From positions 2,170,001 through 2,234,000 of the forward strand of contig NZ_OX638201.1 of assembly GCF_951805225.1 (NCBI RefSeq): a stretch of DNA of 64,000 bases, in the 5' to 3' direction. Under the pieces are notes generated by a model. That model had not been told where the DNA came from and did not search any database. It worked only from the letters and a program-made list of their open reading frames with translations. Made by a program: the position numbers and the translations under genes. The stretch comes from an uncultured Flavobacterium sp. (GTDB taxonomy: Bacteria; Bacteroidota; Bacteroidia; Flavobacteriales; Flavobacteriaceae). Shown here in pieces: positions 59,034 through 64,000 of this stretch (position 1 is the first letter of the stretch; every line of letters starts with the position of its first letter).

Positions 59034-59485
59034 TTAAGCACGACCAATCGCACCCCTTCCACAGAAACACGAGATAAATCTGCCAAGGGTGAAAATGGCA
59101 GTGTAGTCAATATTTTTGATATACTGGAGCCCCCCTTCAAAGAACATGTATAAAACATTTGCTTTTTCATTTAAAACAATAAAGTCAATATTGTTCTTGA
59201 GTTGTAAATACATTCTCCATCTCGTCTCTCTGCCTTGTCTATTGTTCATCTCTATCTCAATGAAAGGTATAAACTTATAAACACAGTGCTGTATTGTTGC
59301 ATGATGCACAAGAACTCCTTTAATTTCTATTATTTCTTGAACGTCTCGGCAACTAAGGGGGAATGTTAATTTAAAATACACTGCCTCAAAAATAATAGAT
59401 TTTTGATAGCGATGACCTTTGGTATTCATTTTTTCTTAGTCTTAAAATTCCAAAGATATAATCTATTTCCCAATCCGACAGAACC
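59034..59485 (-). mobile_element. Decayed IS6-family insertion sequence remnant
   Basis: The leftward frame starting at 59429 (MNTKGHRYQKSIIFEAVYFK) resembles the N-terminus of IS6-family transposases: PLSCRDVQEIIEIKGVLVHHATIQHCVYKF, then RWRMYL and NIDFIVLNEKANV, with an internal deletion so that the catalytic DDE core is broken. At 59470-59485 the minus strand begins GGTTCTGTCGGATTGG, like the IS6 terminal inverted repeat GGTTCTGTTGCAAAG. The other end was not found. Confidence 0.7.
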
Positions 59486-59632
59486 TTATTTTATGGAAAC
59501 ACTGCTTGATAAATGTTTTTAAAGTTTTTGATAACTTTAAGTAATTTATGTGAGTTTTATAAAAATCCGATAAGGCTTTACAATCTGATCTAAATTAGAT
59601 ATCTTAAAAATAAGCTTCCTCTAACTATTGTT

Positions 59633-60040
59633 CTAGAAGTAATATTTTTCAAATACTTTAGCTAGCATGTCTTTATCTAAAGGTTTGGTTTTAAATCCGA
59701 AAAGAATATTGTTCTTTTTTGCCATCTCAATATCGTCCGGATTTTGTGAGGTTGTAAGCATTACTACAATAAATTTACATTGTAAATTTTTATCTAGATT
59801 TTTATATTCTTCAAGGAATTCCCAACCATTCATTCCAGGCATATTTATATCTAGAAATATAACGCTGGTAGGGCTATTTTTACTATAGTCTTTATTTTGT
59901 AAAAAATAAAGGGCTTCTTTAGCTGATTCTTTTATAATTACTTTGATAGCAGCGTTATATTTTTTAATCACTCTTTCGTGGAAAAAGTTATCAATCTTGT
60001 TGTCATCAACAAGCATTATATAATCAAGTTTTTGTTTCAT
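59633..60040 (-). CDS. Single-domain response regulator (CheY-like) B
   Basis: The 135-aa receiver has Asp pair at VDDN (11-12), phospho-acceptor Asp64 in VIFLDINMPG, Thr in LTTSQN and Lys in TKPLD. It overlaps the histidine kinase stop by 4 bp (ATGA), so it is the direct partner in a two-gene operon. Confidence 0.9.
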   Translation of the reverse strand: MKQKLDYIMLVDDNKIDNFFHERVIKKYNAAIKVIIKESAKEALYFLQNKDYSKNSPTSVIFLDINMPGMNGWEFLEEYKNLDKNLQCKFIVVMLTTSQNPDDIEMAKKNNILFGFKTKPLDKDMLAKVFEKYYF

Positions 60041-61428
60041 GATTCTAAAATTGCTATTGTAAATTTAAAAGTGCTGCCAGATCCTTGTACAGATTCTACC
60101 CATATTTTTCCTCCGTGTATTTCAACAATTTTTTGACAAATAGCTAATCCTATACCATATCCTTGATATTGCTCCCACTGATTTAACCTCTGAAATAATT
60201 GAAAAATTCGATCATAATGATTGACATTGATACCTATGCCATTGTCCTTTACGTAAAATTCGTAAAAAAGGCCTTTTTTTTCGGCACCTATAACTATATG
60301 AGGCTGCACACCAACACGTTGAAATTTTACTGCATTACTTATGAGATTTTGAAATAATTGGATAAACTCAGGTTGGAAAACGTTAAGTGTAGGCATTATT
60401 CCTTCTATTTTTATTGTCAGTTTTGCATCATCTATTAGACTGCTTAGGTTTTTACTAACATTTTTCAAAATATCATATGAATTTTCTTTTGTAAGTTTCT
60501 TATTGCGACCTAACCTTCCAATATCTGATATAGATCTTACTAATAAGGCCATTTTTGATACTGCATTATCCATATCCTTTAAATGTAATTTCAATTCATC
60601 ACATAACTGGCAGCCATAATCTTCCTGGATAAGAATTACATAGTTGGACAGCGTTCTCAGAGGCTCCTGTAAATCATGTGAAGCTATATAGTTAAATTGT
60701 TCTATTTGTTCACTCTTCTGCTGAATTTCAATCATCAGTTTGTTAATTATATTTTCATGCTTTTTTCTTTCGGTTGTATTTATGATTGAAGACAAAAACA
60801 TGATCCCTTTTTCCGTTATGAGAGGATTGATTTCTACTTCTACTGAAAATTCTTTACCATCATTATGTACAGCATGCAAATGAAGTCCCTGTTCTAATAA
60901 AATGGATTGAACTTTAGATTCGCAGAAATCACTGCTCCGATGATGATTTAGCAAAGCGTAATGAGGAATTAGCACTTCTATATTTTTACCAACAATTACT
61001 TCACGGCCATACCCAAACATTTTTTCTACTTTCTTGTTGGCCATGACAATATTACCATCGCTGTCAGACTTAATTAATGCATGTGGAAAAGACTCTAAAA
61101 CCAGTCTGAAATCTTCTTCAGCTAAAAGCGCTTTTTCATCTTTCTTATTTAGATTAAATTTTGTTTCATACATAATGAGCATGTTTATAATAATTGATGC
61201 AACAGTAAACAAAACAATTTCGAAATCTGAAACAATCAAATTACTGCTATTAGCTAGATTTATTATACTAACTAAAAATATAGCCTCTACTAGTTTTAAA
61301 AACAGTACTACCCCTACAATACTGCCTACTCTCTTTTTATTGGATAAACCCAAAAAATTCAATCGAAGATTTATCACTGAAAGAATAATTAACAAAAGAA
61401 AAAAGATTATAGCTGTGTATATTGTCAT
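60037..61428 (-). CDS. PAS-domain sensor histidine kinase
   Basis: The 463-aa protein has three membrane helices (about 3-20, 38-58, 66-88), a PAS domain (about 105-225), a dimerisation and phospho-acceptor helix with His251 in FNYIASHDLQEPLR, and an ATPase domain with NLISNAVKF, DNGIGI and GYGIGLAICQKIVEIHGG. It is complete. The PAS domain is intracellular and may bind a ligand or cofactor. It heads the operon with response regulator B. Confidence 0.92.
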   Translation of the reverse strand: MTIYTAIIFFLLLIILSVINLRLNFLGLSNKKRVGSIVGVVLFLKLVEAIFLVSIINLANSSNLIVSDFEIVLFTVASIIINMLIMYETKFNLNKKDEKALLAEEDFRLVLESFPHALIKSDSDGNIVMANKKVEKMFGYGREVIVGKNIEVLIPHYALLNHHRSSDFCESKVQSILLEQGLHLHAVHNDGKEFSVEVEINPLITEKGIMFLSSIINTTERKKHENIINKLMIEIQQKSEQIEQFNYIASHDLQEPLRTLSNYVILIQEDYGCQLCDELKLHLKDMDNAVSKMALLVRSISDIGRLGRNKKLTKENSYDILKNVSKNLSSLIDDAKLTIKIEGIMPTLNVFQPEFIQLFQNLISNAVKFQRVGVQPHIVIGAEKKGLFYEFYVKDNGIGINVNHYDRIFQLFQRLNQWEQYQGYGIGLAICQKIVEIHGGKIWVESVQGSGSTFKFTIAILES

Positions 61429-62979
61429 AGAGATAAAATTTAAGGTTTAAAAGCCTGAAGCTCTAGGAACATGCCTAATTGCAAGTATAAAACAGATTAC
61501 TACTTAAAAAGATATTTAACTAAAGCAAATTATTTTAGTAAATGTTTAATACTAATTCCAATACAATAATATAATTAATGTTATAGTGTTCATGTGTATG
61601 CAAAAAATGAACGTTAGACTCTCTAGCATAAAAATCATTATAATTAATAGATTTATGTAAAATAATTGCTGTGTACAAATTACTATTAAAGAATTAGTAC
61701 TACTCTCTTTATAACAAGTTCAAAGTCGTTCGCTAACTGTATAGTTAAATGCTTAAAATTACAAAACAACTAATAGCATTAAATTTCATGGAATACTATG
61801 AACTAATTAAAGTTTTAAAAATAGTATATAAAAACCCCAAATACATATTAAAAATATAGAGGAAGCAAAGGTTTTATTGAGTACATAATTACTATATTTT
61901 ATATTTATATTCAATAAAATTACATTTATATAAGTTTATATTTTATATCAAGAAGACAAACTGCAAGTTTTTGTAGACAAAATACAATTTTCCTTAGATA
62001 GATGAATCCTTAAATTCCATTTATAAAAAATATCACGAAATGGCCCTAATGTTAATAAAACAAGAATTAAGCTACAAATTTATTGTGCCAGAAAAAATTA
62101 TGCTTCTCTGTGGATTTTTAGTCGCGTGCGATAAATATTTTGAAAAAACGCGTTAAATCGTTTCGCGCCCTTCAATTCCTTAAAAATGGTAATTGAATCT
62201 AAACCCGAAAATATCAGATTAGTTACCGAATTAAAAAACTTAGATTATCATTACGGATGATCAGAAATATTTAATGGTATTTACAATAACTTTTTTATTT
62301 AAATATTTCTCTAACAACTAAAGCTTAATTTATCTATCTTTACTTTAGTTTAGTCCCCTAAACAAATTTAAATTTGGAAGATTTGAATTTAAACAGAAAG
62401 TCCTTTACTCTTTGTAAAGGACTTTTTTATTTTTTTTGGTTATTACATTTCATAAATCAAGAAATCCTTCAACAATTTCACTTTCAACAATTTTAAACAT
62501 TTCTTTAAGATTTGACAGGTTTAATTTGACAGGTAATTACCATCCATTTCGTTCAAGAAGATACTTTAATTAATCCTGCAATTGGGCATCAAAACTCGCT
62601 ACCCAAAAGTGCCCTAATTATAATTTTCGGGAATAATATAACAAATTTAACAGATTAATTTTAAAAGATTACTTATCCATAAACTAATCATCTATGCAAT
62701 CTATAGATAAATATAATTACTACTAAATTCATTAACTTTAAAAAACTATTTAGCTTACTACTAAACGCCTCATATAATTATTTCCTTAAATAATTGTAAA
62801 TCATTCTTAACAAATTAACTTGCTTTCTTTTTAACCATTTTTGAGATTATTTATATTGCTTATTTGGTAGGATTAGGCCCTAACGTTGCACAGATTTATA
62901 AACAAATAATCTCTTAAAAAAAGTTAAAAATAAACTGGTATAAATAAAGCGGGTTCATGATTCCAACATTTAAATTTTA
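61429..62979. other. 1.55-kb AT-rich, nearly gene-free stretch
   Basis: Very AT-rich DNA with stops in all frames. The notable contents are a 24-codon ORF (62186-62260, MVIESKPENIRL...) that may be a remnant, a terminator-like hairpin at 62399-62423, and two perfect direct repeats TTTGACAGGT at 62511 and 62525 (14-bp period), preceded by two TTCAACAATTT at 62468 and 62483. No RNA gene recognised. This may be the ICE right-end region. Confidence 0.5.
62399..62437 (+). terminator. Orphan intrinsic terminator
   Basis: The stem AGTCCTTTAC / GTAAAGGACT with loop TCTTT is followed by a T-rich tail. No gene lies upstream within 100 bp; it may end a small RNA that begins near 62,345 (a GTTTAG / CTAAAC hairpin is there). 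Confidence 0.6.
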
Positions 62980-64000
62980 TTATCTAATAGTAATAGTCAT
63001 ATTAGGCACAATTATAGCATCAGTTGTTCCTCCTGTATACCGCTGTGCAAAAACCTCAATATAGTCATTGCTTGCTAACTCAACAGAAGCATTTAGTGGA
63101 AGAACTAATATATCATTCACCGCCAATCCTCTACCATAAATTTTAAATTGCGTCAATGCAGTTCCATTCTTTGCAATGTATATTATATAAGTACCTAATG
63201 CGGGAACCTGAAAGGATATAGAACCTGATACCTGAAAAATTCTTTTCTTCTTTCCCGTATATCTTAGCCTATTGTTATTATTAGGTGTTGCATCTAATGC
63301 AAACCTAAATAAATTAGTAGACGCTGAGATTCCATTCACCTTTACGATATTACTAGGATTGGAAGTATTAAAAGTAGTTGAAGCACCTGACCCAACTGGA
63401 TAATCCATAGAGAAATCTCCAGCAGCATTTGAATCACCTTCGGTAGGTATTCCAGCAGCTCGAACCGTCCAACTATTATTAAAATTATAGCCTGTATAAG
63501 TACCTACAGTATATGGCTTTACATATCCAGCAGTATTACTTCCTGTAAAAACTACAGATTCCAATACAGCATCACCGGTTATTGTTAAACCTGCGGTTGA
63601 AACATCAAAACCAATAGCACTCCCGTCCACCTGACTAAAACCTCCTTGTTTTTCAATAAGTTTAAAGGTGCCAGTAAATTTTTCATAAGTACCTAAGTTG
63701 GTACCAAACCAGCCTATATTACTTAATAGTAATTGATTAATATTATTATAAGTTATGCCTGTTGTATTTCCTGTGTATTGCACGATACTGCTAAATATCA
63801 ATCCAAAACCTGAGAGCGTACCGACCGAACCTGAATTAGCAACAATACAATCTCTGAAAGTTAAGTATTTGGTTGCATCGGCGTTAATATTAAAAACACT
63901 TCCTCCTGATGCAATAAGGGTTAAATTTTTAATACTGCCGCCAGTTGCTCCTTCAAAAATATTACCTGATGTTCTAAGTACAATATCATCGTTACTATCT
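62980..64000 (-). CDS. 3' part of a large beta-rich, adhesin or tail-fibre-like protein (partial)
   Basis: The frame is open from the stop at 62980 to the window edge; the apparent start near 63801 is a TTG inside a longer gene, because about 65 further codons continue without a stop. The sequence has repeats of short hydrophobic strands with Asn/Gly/Thr turns (NLTLIASGGSVFNINADA, NTTGITYNNINQLLLSNIGWFGTNLG), as in right-handed beta-helix proteins. A C-terminal domain (last 130 residues) looks like a jelly-roll of the kind that ends phage fibres and surface proteins. No signal or export motif can be seen because the start is missing. Confidence 0.7.
   Translation of the reverse strand, partial: DSNDDIVLRTSGNIFEGATGGSIKNLTLIASGGSVFNINADATKYLTFRDCIVANSGSVGTLSGFGLIFSSIVQYTGNTTGITYNNINQLLLSNIGWFGTNLGTYEKFTGTFKLIEKQGGFSQVDGSAIGFDVSTAGLTITGDAVLESVVFTGSNTAGYVKPYTVGTYTGYNFNNSWTVRAAGIPTEGDSNAAGDFSMDYPVGSGASTTFNTSNPSNIVKVNGISASTNLFRFALDATPNNNNRLRYTGKKKRIFQVSGSISFQVPALGTYIIYIAKNGTALTQFKIYGRGLAVNDILVLPLNASVELASNDYIEVFAQRYTGGTTDAIIVPNMTITIR

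Noticed and set aside
58959..59153. 64-codon ORF on the plus strand
   Set aside because: Overlaps the IS6 remnant on the other strand and has no recognisable domain; most likely chance.
62570..62600. AATCCTGC as a copy of the tRNA-Tyr 3' end (attR)
   Set aside because: Only 8 bases match the tRNA; too short to claim an attachment site.
1..64000. CRISPR arrays, rRNA genes and antibiotic resistance genes
   Set aside because: No regularly spaced repeats, rRNA sequence or recognised resistance gene was seen; the beta-lactamase-fold hydrolase at 3021 lacks evidence for drug resistance.

Overview
The window is from a Flavobacterium-like member of the Bacteroidota. The DNA is AT-rich, genes mostly lack Shine-Dalgarno sequences, several promoters fit the Bacteroidota pattern TTTG-N19-21-TAnnTTTG, and there is a SusC/SusD pair plus a CTnDOT-type tra gene set. 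No species can be named from the sequence alone.

Positions 1-13,754 look like ordinary chromosome: glutamate dehydrogenase, a DMT transporter, a MarR regulator with a serine hydrolase, a 2OG-Fe oxygenase, a MoxR-type ATPase paired with a VWA protein, a YchJ-like protein, small hypotheticals, a J-domain/KTSC protein, and a DUF4369-thioredoxin gene cut by one in-frame TGA. Intergenic spaces here carry families of palindromic repeats. The section ends with tRNA-Tyr (GTA) under a textbook promoter.

From just after the tRNA to about 58 kb lies an integrative and conjugative element (ICE). It holds a tyrosine integrase; small excisionase-like and winged-helix proteins; a compact leftward tra operon (traE, F, G, I-like x3, J, K, L-like, M, N); a cargo island (28.9-42.9 kb); a mobilisation block (candidate oriT, MobC-like protein, relaxase, coupling protein); then SSB, PcfK/PcfJ-like proteins, a RadC-like protein and a mutagenic-repair set (DinB, DnaE-type polymerase, SRAP protein). 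Base composition drops again after about 58 kb.

The cargo island is the most interesting part. It contains a SusC/SusD pair, an S9 peptidase, a small exported four-cysteine peptide and a MauE-type membrane protein with a large, possibly beta-propeller, C-terminal domain. Upstream lie a TPR/membrane/AraC-type regulator, a lipoprotein and a classical AraC regulator. I infer an envelope system for taking up and cleaving peptides, or for handling a secreted cysteine peptide; the sequence does not prove this. Just upstream of susC, an Xre repressor gene diverges from a strongly structured RNA, and a 30-bp palindrome overlaps the promoter of that RNA.

Positions 58-64 kb hold two single-domain response regulators, one in operon with a PAS histidine kinase, a decayed IS6 remnant, 1.5 kb of nearly gene-free AT-rich DNA, and the 3' part of a large structural or adhesin-like protein that runs off the edge. 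I could not find a right attachment site, so it is unresolved whether the two-component genes belong to the ICE or the chromosome.
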